A DNA stretch of 42,702 nucleotides from the NCBI RefSeq assembly GCF_900176645.1, contig NZ_FXAN01000071.1, positions 1 to 42,702 on the forward strand, given 5' to 3'. Origin of the DNA: Burkholderia singularis. GTDB lineage: Bacteria; Pseudomonadota; Gammaproteobacteria; Burkholderiales; Burkholderiaceae. The notes beneath the pieces are model-generated. The model saw nothing but the letters and a program-made list of their open reading frames with translations. It was not told where the DNA came from and searched no databases. Numbering within the stretch: position 1 is the first letter of the stretch; each line of letters begins with the position of its first letter. Of the stretch, positions 27,675-38,156 are shown piece by piece. The position numbers and the translations under genes are program-made.

Positions 27675-30600
27675 GCGTCCCCCATCAACGCATCGAGTGC
27701 TTCGACGAGCGTGCGCGCGGGCTTGCGCGCATGCACGCCGGCCGGCGCGCCGCCTGCCCGCCAATCGGGCCGCACGCCGCGCACGAACAAATACAAATAG
27801 CCTGCAACGTGCGTGTCGTAGTCGTAGCCCGGCAGCCGCACGCGTAGATAGCGATGCAGCGCGACCGTGTAAAGCAATGCCTGCAGATGGTACGCATGCT
27901 GCGCCATCGCGACATCGAGCGCACGCGGACCGTATGCGTCCGCCGTCGCGCCGAGATGATTCGATTTCCAGTCGACGATCCAGAAGCGGCCCTCGTGCTC
28001 GACGATCATATCGATGAACCCCTTGATGAATCCGGTAAGCGTGCCGGCTTCGAGCGCGACGTCCGGATAGCCGTGAGCGGCAAGAAGACGCCGTAATGCA
28101 TTGAAATCGAGCGCGGGCGCCGGAAATAGAAACGCCATCTCGGTCAAGCGCCGTGCCGGATCGAGCGCCGCCAGGCGCATGCCCGGCACGAGTTCGGTCG
28201 CGGCAAGCTGATCGACGAGCCGCGTCATCATCGCGGGCAGCCGTGCGGCGAGCGCGTGCTGCGCCTCGACCGGGCGCTCGTGCAACGCACGCAGCGCCGC
28301 GGGCTGCCATGTCGACGGATCGGAAAAATCCGCAAGCTCGAATAGCCGGTGCAGACACTCGCCCGCCGCCGCGCCGCGCGGGAAATCGACGATATCGTCG
28401 CCGGACGGCTCGGACGGCACGGGCGGCGACACCTGCGCCAATGCCGCTTCGATCGGCGGCACATGCGCATCGAGCGCCGCAGCAAGCGCGTCGTGATCAG
28501 GACGCAGTTCGTCGTCCAGCACGCTTGCCACATGGCTCTCGCGAAGCGCGATCGCGGAAGTCAGCGAACTGAAGCTCGCGATCCGCCACGCGTCGCGCAG
28601 CCCGCGTACCGCGCGCCGCGCCGCGCGCAACCCGCCCGCTTCGTGGCCGCCCACAAGCGGCTCGCGGCGGGCGGGCGCGGGCAGTGGCACAAGCGCGATC
28701 GGCCCGAGCGCGAGCGCTTGCCAGCGCTCGGTCAGCTCCGCATCGTCGGTGGGCTCGTCGAGCCACGCATCGAACTCGCGGCCCGCGCCTGCGACGAGCC
28801 AGTTCAACACGCTGCGGCGCGCCTCCTTGGTCGAGCGCGACGACAAATACGGCCCCGCGACCAGATAGCACCGGTACACGGCGCGCGTCAGCGCAACATA
28901 AACAAGCCGCGCGCGCTCCGCTGCCTGCTCGCGCATCGCATCGCGGGCCGCGCGCTCGGCGATCGCATCGTCGCAGCCGTAATGCAGCACCACGTGGCCC
29001 GTGTCGTCGTGATACTCGCGTGCGTCAGGCAAGCCCGAACCGTTCGGATCGCGCAGCGCGCCGTCGTTCAGAAACGGGCAGAACACGACCGCATATTCGA
29101 GCCCCTTCGATTTGTGGACGGTCACGATCTGCACGAGGTTGCGATCGGATTCGAGCCGCAATTGCGCGTCGTCGCCACCGCCGCCAAGACGCTGCGCCGC
29201 GAGCCAGCGCAACGTCGGCGCGATGCCCGGCTGCGCGCTCGCGCGTGCCTGCGTCAGTTCGGCCAGGTGATTGACGTCGGTCACGCGGCGCTCGCCGTCC
29301 GGCCCCGCCATCAGACGCTCGGCGATCGAAAGCTCGCTCGCCAGCGTGCGCCACATCACCGCGAAACCGCGCTCGCGCCACAGCAGCCGGTAGCGGGAGA
29401 ACCGCTCAACCCAGCCCATCGCGTCGGTAGCGCCGCCCGGCGCGCGCGCGGCATCGCTCGCCGCCGCATGCGAACCGCCACGCGCGGCCGACTCGCCCCA
29501 TGCTTGACCGGCTTCGCCCTGCACCGCATCGCCCTGCTCGAGATGCCAGAGCGCCGACGCGTCGAGGCCGAACCAGTCCGACGCAAGCGCCGAGCGCAAA
29601 CGCCGCAGATCGCCCGGCGCATCGATCGCCGCCAGCACGCGCTCGAGTTGTTCCGCATCGATCGTCGCGAACACGGACGCCTGCGCCAACTCGACGCTGC
29701 CGATCCCCCACGCCGCCAGCACGCGCTTGACCAGGCTGCCCTGCTTGTGCGTCTGGACCAGCACCGCGATATCAGACGCCGCGAGCGGCTCGCCGCCGAG
29801 CGTCACCGCGCGTTCGCGCGCACCGCCCATCAGGCGTGCGATCTCGGCCGCACACGCCTGCGCAGCTTGCCGCTGGGCGTCGCGTTTCGTCAATGTCCAT
29901 TCGCCCGACGGCAGCATCCAGACGCGGAAATCGCCCGTGCCGGCCAGCGGATCGGTGGCGTCGGCAAATGGCGCTCGCTCGCGCGCGCCCGCGCGCACCG
30001 GATCGTAATTGAGGCCGGGCAACACGAACGCATGCGGATTCGCGCCGAAAAAGCGGTTGCATGCATCGACGATCGCGGGCGTCGAGCGTTGATTGACCGC
30101 GAGCGTATAGCGCGCCGATGCCGTGGCGCGCGCGGCGAGGTACGTATGCAGATCCGCCGCGCGGAAGCTGTAGATTGCCTGCTTCGGATCGCCTACGAGA
30201 AAAAGCGGTCCGGCCGGCGCGAAGACCGTATTGAAGATCGCGAATTGCAGCGGATCGGTGTCTTGAAACTCGTCGATCAAAGCGGCCGGATAGCGCGCGC
30301 GCAGCGTATCGCGCAACCACGGATGCGCATCGAGTGCGCGATACAGATTCGCGAGAAGATCGTCGAAAGACACGACGCGGCGCTTGCGTTTGCGCCGCGC
30401 GAGTTCGCCCGGCGCTTCGGCAAGCCATTGCGCGACGAGCGACAACCAACGCGCGCGCTGCGCGGTTTCGAGCGCGGCGAGCGCCTCTTCCAGCGCCTGC
30501 GCGGCCTCGAAGAACGCGTGGCGCGGCGTCGCGCCGTTCTTTTTCGTCGCCTTCTCGAGCGCCGCCTGAGTCAGCTTGAGCGCCGCACGCGGCAACGCGG

Positions 30601-31465
30601 CAAACGCGCTCGCCTGCCCGAAATAGCGCGCCCATGCGTCGAGCGCGCCGGCAAGCGCTTCCGGCTTGTGCGACGTCTGCTTCAGCGACGGCTGCGCGGC
30701 GACGAGCAGCGTCTCGAGTTCGTCGCGCGACGCGCGCCAATGCGCGGCGGCCGCGTCGAAACGCTCGCGCGCGATGACCTCATCATCGTCACGGGCCGCT
30801 TCGAGCCCATCCCAGCGCAGCTCGGCAAGCGGCTTCTTCAAACGCCGCGCAAGCTGCGCGTCGAGCACCGCCGGCCCCGCGCCGTATTCGACGAGCCACT
30901 CGGCAAACGCCGGGTGCGCAGCCGCGGCCGGCTCGACGCGCGTGCGCCAAAAATCGGCGGCGAGCTCGAAACGCAATGCGCCGTCATCGGCGTCCATCTC
31001 GAACGAGAACGGCATCGCCGCGGCGAATGGCGCTTCTTGCAGCGCACGCTGACAAAACGCGTGAATCGTATGGATCGCCGCCTGATCGAATGCGTGCAAC
31101 GCGCGCCGCACGCGCTGCACCGCCGTTTGCCGATCGATGCCGCGCTGCGGCGCGAGCGTCGTCGCGAACAATTGCGCAATGAACGGATCGGCGCCGCCTT
31201 CGCCCGTGCCGAGCACATGCGCAAGCTGGACGAGACGGCTGCGAATCCGCTCGTGCAGCTCCGCGGTCGCCGCTTTCGTAAACGTGACGACAAGAATCTC
31301 GTCCACGCCGAGATCCTTTTCGAGCAGAAGCCGCACGTAAAGCGCGCAAATGTTCCACGTCTTGCCCGTGCCCGCCGACGCTTCGATCTGGTTGACGCCA
31401 TCGAGCGCACACGTGAACACGTCAAGTTCAGCGGCGCGTGTATCCGTTTGTGCCGCCCGGCTCAT
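27671..31465 (-). CDS. recB: RecBCD enzyme subunit RecB, helicase-nuclease
   Basis: The product is 1264 residues (E. coli 1180). It is a 3'-5' UvrD-like helicase fused to a PD-(D/E)XK nuclease. Walker A AGTGKT is at 31-36, motif II is DEFQDTDPLQF, motif III LVGDPKQAIYSFRAAD, motif V HKSKGLEYAVVF, and motif VI LVYVALTRAVYRC. The C-terminal nuclease carries GFIDMIVEHEGRFWIVDWKS with Asp1165 and Lys1167. The enzyme repairs double-strand breaks and degrades foreign linear DNA. The start at 31465 overlaps the recC stop (ATGA). The frame is open 63 codons earlier, but that part is shadow sequence inside recC. Confidence 0.97.
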   Translation of the reverse strand: MSRAAQTDTRAAELDVFTCALDGVNQIEASAGTGKTWNICALYVRLLLEKDLGVDEILVVTFTKAATAELHERIRSRLVQLAHVLGTGEGGADPFIAQLFATTLAPQRGIDRQTAVQRVRRALHAFDQAAIHTIHAFCQRALQEAPFAAAMPFSFEMDADDGALRFELAADFWRTRVEPAAAAHPAFAEWLVEYGAGPAVLDAQLARRLKKPLAELRWDGLEAARDDDEVIARERFDAAAAHWRASRDELETLLVAAQPSLKQTSHKPEALAGALDAWARYFGQASAFAALPRAALKLTQAALEKATKKNGATPRHAFFEAAQALEEALAALETAQRARWLSLVAQWLAEAPGELARRKRKRRVVSFDDLLANLYRALDAHPWLRDTLRARYPAALIDEFQDTDPLQFAIFNTVFAPAGPLFLVGDPKQAIYSFRAADLHTYLAARATASARYTLAVNQRSTPAIVDACNRFFGANPHAFVLPGLNYDPVRAGARERAPFADATDPLAGTGDFRVWMLPSGEWTLTKRDAQRQAAQACAAEIARLMGGARERAVTLGGEPLAASDIAVLVQTHKQGSLVKRVLAAWGIGSVELAQASVFATIDAEQLERVLAAIDAPGDLRRLRSALASDWFGLDASALWHLEQGDAVQGEAGQAWGESAARGGSHAAASDAARAPGGATDAMGWVERFSRYRLLWRERGFAVMWRTLASELSIAERLMAGPDGERRVTDVNHLAELTQARASAQPGIAPTLRWLAAQRLGGGGDDAQLRLESDRNLVQIVTVHKSKGLEYAVVFCPFLNDGALRDPNGSGLPDAREYHDDTGHVVLHYGCDDAIAERAARDAMREQAAERARLVYVALTRAVYRCYLVAGPYLSSRSTKEARRSVLNWLVAGAGREFDAWLDEPTDDAELTERWQALALGPIALVPLPAPARREPLVGGHEAGGLRAARRAVRGLRDAWRIASFSSLTSAIALRESHVASVLDDELRPDHDALAAALDAHVPPIEAALAQVSPPVPSEPSGDDIVDFPRGAAAGECLHRLFELADFSDPSTWQPAALRALHERPVEAQHALAARLPAMMTRLVDQLAATELVPGMRLAALDPARRLTEMAFLFPAPALDFNALRRLLAAHGYPDVALEAGTLTGFIKGFIDMIVEHEGRFWIVDWKSNHLGATADAYGPRALDVAMAQHAYHLQALLYTVALHRYLRVRLPGYDYDTHVAGYLYLFVRGVRPDWRAGGAPAGVHARKPARTLVEALDALMGDA

Positions 31466-34400
31466 GACGACCTCCGCAAATGCTCGACCAGCGGATCGAA
31501 TACGAGATGCGCGAGCGCACCGAACCGCTCGTCGAGCGACGGACTCGCGCCGCGCCACGCAAGCGCGAGCGCCGGATCGTCGGCCTCGCCCGCAACGCGA
31601 TCGTTGATCCAGACGCCGGCCGCCTTGGCTTCGCCATCCGAAACGAGTGCCCACGCGCTTCTCGGAAAGAACCCAAGCGGCATGCGCCGGCCCGCGCGGA
31701 ACAGCGCGGCAAGCGGCGCAAGCTGCTCGAGCGGCGCGGCCACCGGCACGAATTCAAACGCCTCGCCGCTACCGAACCAAAGCGTGCGGCGCGGGCCGTC
31801 CGGATCGATCGCGCAATAAACGAGATGCGCGAGCCACGCGGACAAATAATCGCGTGCGCCCGGCCGCGCATAACGGTACATCACCTGCCCTGCCGACGTG
31901 AGCCTCGCAAGCGCGCCGTGAAGGCGCAACGGCTCACGCGTTGCCGCACGCGCCAACTCCGCGTCGTGCATGCCGAACCACGGCGCGCCGCTCGTTTCCG
32001 GCCAAAGCGGCGTCACGTCGAACGCGAACGGCACGCGCGTCGCGCCGCCGGCAAGCGCGCGGCGCACGTTGCCCGCGAGTTGCGCGAGCGCGCCGAGCGC
32101 GCGATCGCGCCGCACCGCGCCCGTCGCGCCACCCGGCAATTCGGGACTCGCGTCGGCAACGCGCCACGCGTGATCGAACGCAGCTGCATCGGCCTCGCCC
32201 GCCGTATCGATCAGCAGCGGCAGCACGCGCGCGGCAAGCATATCGCTGCCGCCGTAATCGAGTTCGAACGGCTCGACGTCGACGAGTTCGGCCTGCGCAT
32301 CGGCAAGCGCGATGCCGAGCCGCGCACGCAACAGCGCACGCGCCGGATGACGCCAAAACCGCTCGAAATCGGCAAATGCAACCGGCTCGGCGGGCTCCGG
32401 CGGCAGCGGCCGCGCGAAAAACGGCTGGGCAGCCGCCGCCGCGCCGTCGGCAAGCAAACGCGCAAGCGTCTCGCGCGATGCGTCGTAAGTGAAAAGCGCG
32501 CCGCCCGGCGCGAAATATTCGGCGGAAAACGGCTGCAACGGATGCTCGACGACGAATGCACGGCGCGCGGCATCGATCGCCTCGGGCGATGCATCGGGTC
32601 CCGCCGACACGGCCGCCAGATGGTCGAGCAGTTCGTCGACGAGCGCCGCGGGCGGCAAAGGCGCATTGTCGCGAATGCTGCGGCCCGTGTAGGCGATCAG
32701 CAAACGGTCCCGCGCGGCAAGCAACAGATCGAGGAACAAATTGCGCTCGTCGTCCCGGCGCTGCCGGTCGCCGAGCTTCGCAAATGCCGCCATCAAATCG
32801 AATTCGTCGGCCCGTGCGAGGCTCGGCAGCACGCCGTCGTCCATCCCGAGCAGGCAAACCGCGCGATAAGGCAGCCCGCGCAAGCTCGTCAGCGACGAAA
32901 ACGTGACGCCCCCCCACGGCACGCCACCGCGCGCGGGATCGTCGAGCGCGGCGGCAAGCCCCGCGCGCACGACGGCGGCCGGCATTTCGACACCGGCCGC
33001 GCCCTCTTCCATTGCAGCAAGCATTGCGTCGAACGCGTCACGGACGCCGGAAAGCGCGTCGGCAAACAGCGGGCCGGAATCGAAGAAACGCGCGAGCGCA
33101 TCGGCGAACACATCGCTCCAGTCCTGCGGTGTCAAATCGCCGGCAATGCGTTGCGCGAAGCCGTCCAGATCGCCGGTAAAGCGCGCGAGCCGGCCAAGCA
33201 GCTCGGCTTCGCTGCCCAGCGCGCCGCCGATCGGCAGCCATGCATCGACGGGCGCCGCGCCGTCCGGCATCGCATAGCCGAGAAAAAGCCGCGTCAACGC
33301 GTCGGCAAACGTATGGCGCCGCGCGGGCGGCGCGCCAGCGGCATTGCCGGCATCCGCGTTGGCGAGCCCGCGCCGCGCGCCCGCTGCGGCAAGCCACGCC
33401 TGCACGGTCTCGAGCGCGGCGGCATCCACCCCGTAGCGCGCGGCAACCGCATCCACGCGCAGCCATTCGATCAGCTCCGGCGCACCGACATCGCGCTCCG
33501 GCAGCGCAAGCCAATCGAGCAGCACGCGCGCGACCGGATTCGCATGCGAAGGCGGCAGGCCGGAGATGCGGTATGGAATACGCGTCGCGCCGCTGCCCGC
33601 CGTCGTGCCGAACACCGCGTCGATGAGCGGACCCGCCGTGGCAAGATCCGGCATCGCGACGAGCACGTCCGACGGCGAAAGGCTCGGATCGGCGTCGAAC
33701 CAGCCGAGCAGCCGGTCGTGCAACACCTCGAGCTGACGCGCGAGGCTGTGGCACACATGCACCTCGATGCCGTGCTCGCCGGGCGGCTCGCCGAGCGCCG
33801 CTTCCGGCTCAAGCGCGAGGATCGCGTTCTGCACGCGTGCGAGCCAGGTCGGCGCGGGGTTTTCCTCGTAGCGCGACGCGTCGCCCGCCGCCGCGCTCTC
33901 GGTCAGTTCGTGCAACACGTGGAGCTGCGCCTGCGTTTGCCGCCCCCATTGCGCCAGCAGCGGATGGCCCACCTCCTGATAATCGAACTGCCCGGCCGCG
34001 CGCAGCGATTCGGCACGTGCGGCGCTCACGATGTCGAACCAGAACTCGCGACACGGATTCAGCGCGTAAATGCGCACGTCGATCCAGCGCGACAACTCGC
34101 GCAGCAACGCGATATGCAGCGGCGGCATCGTCGGCAGCGCGAATACATGAACCGACGCCGGCCACCCGGCGCGCGCGCGCGCATCGGGGTCGAGCGAGCC
34201 GGCATCACGCAAAAAGCGGTGCGCAGGCGGCGCTGCACCGTCGGACAACTCGGCCGCAAGCGCGCGCCAGAGTGCCGCCTGCCAAGCCTCGTCGTCGCGG
34301 ACCGGCTCGGCGCCGTGGCGCGGCGCGCCTTCGAGCGCCAAGATCGATTCGCCCGCCTGCCACTGCGCAAGCCAATCCGGGCGATAGGCAAGGTAATGAT

Positions 34401-34809
34401 CGAACACCGTCGCGATCCGGTGCGCGAGTTCGTAGCGCATCGGCGCGTCGGCGGCGGCCAAATACGCGCAAAGTCGCGAGGACTTGCGCCACGGCCCGTC
34501 GTCATGCGCCGACAGCAGGCGATAACAGCGCCACACAAGGCGATCGGGCGCAAACGGAGAGTTCGGCGGTACGGCCATTACTTTGCCGATCTGCGCCCAT
34601 AGCCATTGCGCGAGGTAGCGGAAATCCACGTTCGCGCATACGCGGTGCCGCTGCGCGATGTCGAGTTCGAGCCGCCGGCGCAGCGCCGCGCTCGGCACGA
34701 TGACCTGCTGGGTTTCCCACGGCCCGGCGCCGGCCGCCACGGCGGCGAGATCGTCGAGCAACGCATCGACCAGCGTCTCGTGGCGGTTCGAGTAGAAAAG
34801 ATGAAGCAT
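31462..34809 (-). CDS. recC: RecBCD enzyme subunit RecC, Chi recognition
   Basis: The product is 1115 residues (E. coli 1122). It starts MLHLFYSNRHETLVDALLDD, as RecC proteins do, with a LHLYRSNR-like phrase followed by PWETQQVIVPSAALRRRLEL. It has a helicase-like fold without Walker motifs; it splits the duplex and scans for Chi. The SSLTSLRGLPYRAVCLLGMDDG phrase and the nuclease-like C-terminal part with FWRHPARALLRARLGI are conserved in the family. It is the first gene of the leftward operon, whose members overlap by four bases, giving coupled translation at fixed ratio. No strong ribosome binding site is visible at 34809. Confidence 0.97.
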   Translation of the reverse strand: MLHLFYSNRHETLVDALLDDLAAVAAGAGPWETQQVIVPSAALRRRLELDIAQRHRVCANVDFRYLAQWLWAQIGKVMAVPPNSPFAPDRLVWRCYRLLSAHDDGPWRKSSRLCAYLAAADAPMRYELAHRIATVFDHYLAYRPDWLAQWQAGESILALEGAPRHGAEPVRDDEAWQAALWRALAAELSDGAAPPAHRFLRDAGSLDPDARARAGWPASVHVFALPTMPPLHIALLRELSRWIDVRIYALNPCREFWFDIVSAARAESLRAAGQFDYQEVGHPLLAQWGRQTQAQLHVLHELTESAAAGDASRYEENPAPTWLARVQNAILALEPEAALGEPPGEHGIEVHVCHSLARQLEVLHDRLLGWFDADPSLSPSDVLVAMPDLATAGPLIDAVFGTTAGSGATRIPYRISGLPPSHANPVARVLLDWLALPERDVGAPELIEWLRVDAVAARYGVDAAALETVQAWLAAAGARRGLANADAGNAAGAPPARRHTFADALTRLFLGYAMPDGAAPVDAWLPIGGALGSEAELLGRLARFTGDLDGFAQRIAGDLTPQDWSDVFADALARFFDSGPLFADALSGVRDAFDAMLAAMEEGAAGVEMPAAVVRAGLAAALDDPARGGVPWGGVTFSSLTSLRGLPYRAVCLLGMDDGVLPSLARADEFDLMAAFAKLGDRQRRDDERNLFLDLLLAARDRLLIAYTGRSIRDNAPLPPAALVDELLDHLAAVSAGPDASPEAIDAARRAFVVEHPLQPFSAEYFAPGGALFTYDASRETLARLLADGAAAAAQPFFARPLPPEPAEPVAFADFERFWRHPARALLRARLGIALADAQAELVDVEPFELDYGGSDMLAARVLPLLIDTAGEADAAAFDHAWRVADASPELPGGATGAVRRDRALGALAQLAGNVRRALAGGATRVPFAFDVTPLWPETSGAPWFGMHDAELARAATREPLRLHGALARLTSAGQVMYRYARPGARDYLSAWLAHLVYCAIDPDGPRRTLWFGSGEAFEFVPVAAPLEQLAPLAALFRAGRRMPLGFFPRSAWALVSDGEAKAAGVWINDRVAGEADDPALALAWRGASPSLDERFGALAHLVFDPLVEHLRRSS

Positions 34810-35111
34810 GACAGCCGGTAAAAACCTGTAAGGACCGCCGGACGCAGGCCCGGCCTATCAAGGAACCAAGGATAACAAAGCGCGCACGGCCGGAGAATCG
34901 GCCGTTCGGCCAATAGTCCGCGCCATGCGGCACGCGCTACCATGCCGCTCGGAATCGTTCGCTCGCGCCATGCGTGCCGCTTACCGCTCGCCACGCGACG
35001 CGCCCGATGCGAAATGCGACGCGCCGCGCGGCTGCGAGGCCACGGAAATACGATAGACTCGTCGCCAACTCAGACCTCCCGGTGCTTCGTCGCCCGTTCT
35101 TTCGCTCATCG
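34810..35111. other. Divergent promoter region between recC and the yccS-like gene
   Basis: No gene is supported in these 302 bases. The region carries the promoters of two divergent genes, but no clear -35/-10 pair or operator was found. The yccS-like frame is open back to 34974, but the ATG at 35112 fits the family start better. Confidence 0.5.
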
Positions 35112-37394
35112 ATGCGCTATTCGACCGAAATCAGGAAATTCCTCTACAGCCAGTATTTCTACGGTGGCCTGAGGATCGCATTCGGCGTGTCGCTGCCCGC
35201 CGTGCTTTGTCTCATCGTATTTCACAACCGCGAACTCGGCTTCACGATCGCGACGGGCGCGCTCGGCGCCTGCGTGGTGGACATGCCGGGCCCGCTCAAG
35301 TACAAGCACAACGAGATGCTCGCGTGCAGCGTGATCGGCTTTTTCTCCGCGCTCGCCACCGGGCTCGCGACGCCGCACATCTTCGCGCTTTGGCTTACGA
35401 TCGTGCCGCTCACGTTCGTGCTGTCGCTCATCGTCGTCTACGGCAACCGCTGGCCGCAGATCAGCTTCGCGACGCTGTTCATGATGGTGATGACGCTCGA
35501 AGAAACGCTCACGCCGAAGCAAGCCCTCATCAACGCTTCATGGATTCTCGCGGGCGGCCTCTGGTATACGTACTGGGCCACGCTCGTATCGCGCCTGCAG
35601 GCGCGCCGCATCGAACAGCAGGCGCTTGCCGAGAGCCTTTTCGCGTGCGCGTCATACCTGCTCGCGCGCGCCGATTTCTACGATCTCGACGCCGATCTGG
35701 ACGAGTGTTACCGCAATCTCATCGCCAAGCAGATCACGGCCGTCGAAACACAGGAAACCGCGCGCGATATCGTGCTGCGCAACTTGCCGAAGCTGCGGCG
35801 CGGCAAGCTCGATCCGGGCCGCACGATGATGTTCAACCTGTTCATCAACAGCGTCGATCTGCATGAGCTGTTCGTCGGCGCGCACACCGATTACCCGCTC
35901 GTGCGCAATACGTTCGGCGGCTCGGACCTGATGATCTTCTACCGCGACCTGATCCGCAAGGCGGCGGCCGATCTCGAGGAAGTCGGCCTAGCGGTGCTGG
36001 AAAACCGCATGCCGCACGCGCGGGTCAGCGTGAAGGCGGAGCTGCGCGCGATCGAATACGAGATCGAGCTGATGCGCAAGAAACAGTTCGCGACGACGAA
36101 CGCCGAAGCCTACGCAGCCGTACTCACGACGTTCCGCCGGATCTGGAGCGCGACGCGCCTGATCGACAAGATGCGCCGCAATCTGTCGGGCAGCGTCGAC
36201 GCCCAGCAAACCGAGCTGAAGATCGACAAGACGCTGTCGCGCTTCCTGCAGCGGCGCCGGATGTCGCCGCTTCTCATCTTTTCGAACCTGAACATGGGTT
36301 CGCCGAGCTTTCGCCACGCGCTGCGGGTGACGGTCGCGGTCGCGGTCGGCTTCTGGCTCGGGCGCCTGCTGCCGCTCACCAATGCCTACTGGATCGTGAT
36401 GACGAGCATCATCATCCTGAAGCCCGGCTACTCGCTGACCAAACAGCGCAACGCGCAACGGATCGTCGGCACGCTGATCGGTTGCGCGGCGAGCCTCGCG
36501 CTCATCTATACGGTGCACGAACCGCATGTGCTGATCGCGATCATGTTCGCGTCGATGGTGATGAGCTACAGCCTGCTCCTCTTCAACTACGCGGCGAGCG
36601 TGGTGTTCACGTCGTCATATGTGCTGCTGATGTTCCACCTGCTCGCGCCCGGCAACATGCGCATCATCGGCGAGCGCGCGATCGACACGGTGGTCGGCTG
36701 CATGATCGCGATCGCTGCCAGCCGGCTGTTCCCTTACTGGGAATACCGCGCGATCGGCAAGCTCGTCGCCGATATGCTGGAAACCACCCGTCAGTATTTC
36801 GAGGCAACCTGGCGCGCAAGCCGCAGCCAAGCCGCGCCGAGCGTGCCCGCGGCAGACGGCGCGGCGGCGGTGCCCGCGGTCGCGGCCGCCGTCGAAACCG
36901 CGCCCGGCGCGATCGACGACGACTATCCGTATCGGCTCGCGCGCAAGAACATGCACATCGCATTCGCGAACCTGGGCCAGGCGTTCCAGCGGATGATGAT
37001 CGAGCCGAAAGCGCATCAAAAGTTCGTGCCGGAGCTAAACGACCTGCTGGTGCAAACCCATGTGCTCGGTGCGCAAATCACGGCCGCCGCGCCGCTGCTG
37101 CGGCACGCCGCGCGCGCGCAGCACGGTGACCCGCCCGCGCTCGAGCGCGGCCTCGCCGCCGTGCGTGACAATCTCGAACAAGCCGAGGCCCGCACGCCGC
37201 CGCCCGCGGACCATGCGGAAGCGGCCAAACAATTGACACGCGAGCTTGATTCGATGGTCGTCGATGCCGAGCGCTCGGACCCCGGCGCCGATCTCACGCA
37301 CGATCTGAAAGTGCTTGCGCATCAATGCAAGCAGATGCTCGCGTCGTCGCTGCTGATCCGCAAGGACGCAAGCGCGATCCGTCTGCCGGAATGA
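35112..37394 (+). CDS. yccS: FUSC/YccS-family inner-membrane protein
   Basis: The product is 760 residues. The start at 35112 (MRYSTEIRKFLYSQYFYGGL) is chosen because the upstream extension is Arg-rich shadow sequence. Two membrane blocks, each of five to six helices, lie at about 20-170 and 400-550, separated by a cytosolic helical region. In the second block, PLTNAYWIVMTSIIILKPGY is the typical FUSC signature. A cytosolic C-terminal tail has an Ala/Pro-rich linker. Family members resemble aromatic-acid efflux pumps (AaeB) and are thought to export small molecules. YccS itself is uncharacterised, so the symbol marks family only. Confidence 0.85.
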   Translation: MRYSTEIRKFLYSQYFYGGLRIAFGVSLPAVLCLIVFHNRELGFTIATGALGACVVDMPGPLKYKHNEMLACSVIGFFSALATGLATPHIFALWLTIVPLTFVLSLIVVYGNRWPQISFATLFMMVMTLEETLTPKQALINASWILAGGLWYTYWATLVSRLQARRIEQQALAESLFACASYLLARADFYDLDADLDECYRNLIAKQITAVETQETARDIVLRNLPKLRRGKLDPGRTMMFNLFINSVDLHELFVGAHTDYPLVRNTFGGSDLMIFYRDLIRKAAADLEEVGLAVLENRMPHARVSVKAELRAIEYEIELMRKKQFATTNAEAYAAVLTTFRRIWSATRLIDKMRRNLSGSVDAQQTELKIDKTLSRFLQRRRMSPLLIFSNLNMGSPSFRHALRVTVAVAVGFWLGRLLPLTNAYWIVMTSIIILKPGYSLTKQRNAQRIVGTLIGCAASLALIYTVHEPHVLIAIMFASMVMSYSLLLFNYAASVVFTSSYVLLMFHLLAPGNMRIIGERAIDTVVGCMIAIAASRLFPYWEYRAIGKLVADMLETTRQYFEATWRASRSQAAPSVPAADGAAAVPAVAAAVETAPGAIDDDYPYRLARKNMHIAFANLGQAFQRMMIEPKAHQKFVPELNDLLVQTHVLGAQITAAAPLLRHAARAQHGDPPALERGLAAVRDNLEQAEARTPPPADHAEAAKQLTRELDSMVVDAERSDPGADLTHDLKVLAHQCKQMLASSLLIRKDASAIRLPE

Positions 37395-37413
37395 GCGGCG
37401 CGATCGCGCGCGC

Positions 37414-37593
37414 TCAGCCGCCCGTGCGAGCCGACGCCGCACTCGCCGGCGCGGCCTGCGATGGGTGCGCTTCGTCGTATTCGTGCTTCTGCGAAATCGC
37501 GTTATAAAGAATCGTACCGATCACGAGCGCCACCATCACGACGATCAGAATCGCCACCCCGAATACCGGATTCTTCTTGCGTGGATCGTTCAT
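37414..37593 (-). CDS. 59-residue single-pass membrane protein
   Basis: The product starts MNDPRKKNPVFGVAILIVVM and continues VALVIGTILYNAISQ, a single strong transmembrane helix (about 10-32), then a polar tail ending ARTGG. The ribosome binding site GGAGAG lies nine bases before the ATG. It is transcribed from 76 bases downstream of the Lrp gene on the same strand and may share its transcript. The family is not recognised. Confidence 0.75.
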   Translation of the reverse strand: MNDPRKKNPVFGVAILIVVMVALVIGTILYNAISQKHEYDEAHPSQAAPASAASARTGG

Positions 37594-37669
37594 CGCGTGC
37601 GGCTCTCCGTTGAGAAAACGTCAAAGCGGGCATTCTACGCGCAACCGCGCCGGCGCCGCACGCAGGCCG

Positions 37670-38137
37670 TCATCCGCAACCGCCGCTGCGCACGGGCAGC
37701 GCGGTCGAATATTTGATCTGCTCCATCGCGAACGACGAGCTGACGTCGAAAAGCGGCATCGCGCGAATGAGCTGCTTGTAGACGCGATCGTAATCGTCGA
37801 TGCCCGTCACGACGACGCGCAGCAAATAGTCGATCTCGCCGCTCATCCGGTAAACCTCGACGATCTCCGGCATGTCTCGCACGAGCTGCGTGAAACGCGT
37901 CGCCCACTCCTCGGTGTGCTGGTTGGTGCGCACCGACACGAATACCGTCGTGCCGACGCCGAGCTTGCGCGGATCGCATAGCGCGACCTGCGCACGGATC
38001 GCCCCGGTTTCCTTCAGCTTTTGAATGCGCTTCCAGCAAGGCGTCTGCGACAGGTTCACCCGCTGCGCCAGCTCCGCGATCGGCAGCGTCGCGTCGGCCT
38101 GCAACAGTTCGAGCAACTTCAGATCGATCTCGTCCAT
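37670..38137 (-). CDS. Lrp/AsnC-family transcriptional regulator
   Basis: The product is 155 residues. Residues 1-60 hold the AsnC-type helix-turn-helix (LPIAELAQRVNLSQTPCWKR), preceded by MDEIDLKLLELLQADA. The C-terminal RAM ligand-binding domain follows (VFVSVRTNQHTEEW, VVVTGIDDYDRVYKQLI). The start at 38137 gives the standard family N-terminus; 45 further upstream codons are shadow sequence. It is divergent from a cysteine dioxygenase gene, with 147 bases between starts, and probably senses an amino acid such as cysteine and controls that gene. That link is inferred from position. Confidence 0.93.
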   Translation of the reverse strand: MDEIDLKLLELLQADATLPIAELAQRVNLSQTPCWKRIQKLKETGAIRAQVALCDPRKLGVGTTVFVSVRTNQHTEEWATRFTQLVRDMPEIVEVYRMSGEIDYLLRVVVTGIDDYDRVYKQLIRAMPLFDVSSSFAMEQIKYSTALPVRSGGCG

Positions 38138-38156
38138 TTCCGCGACTCTTTGCAAA

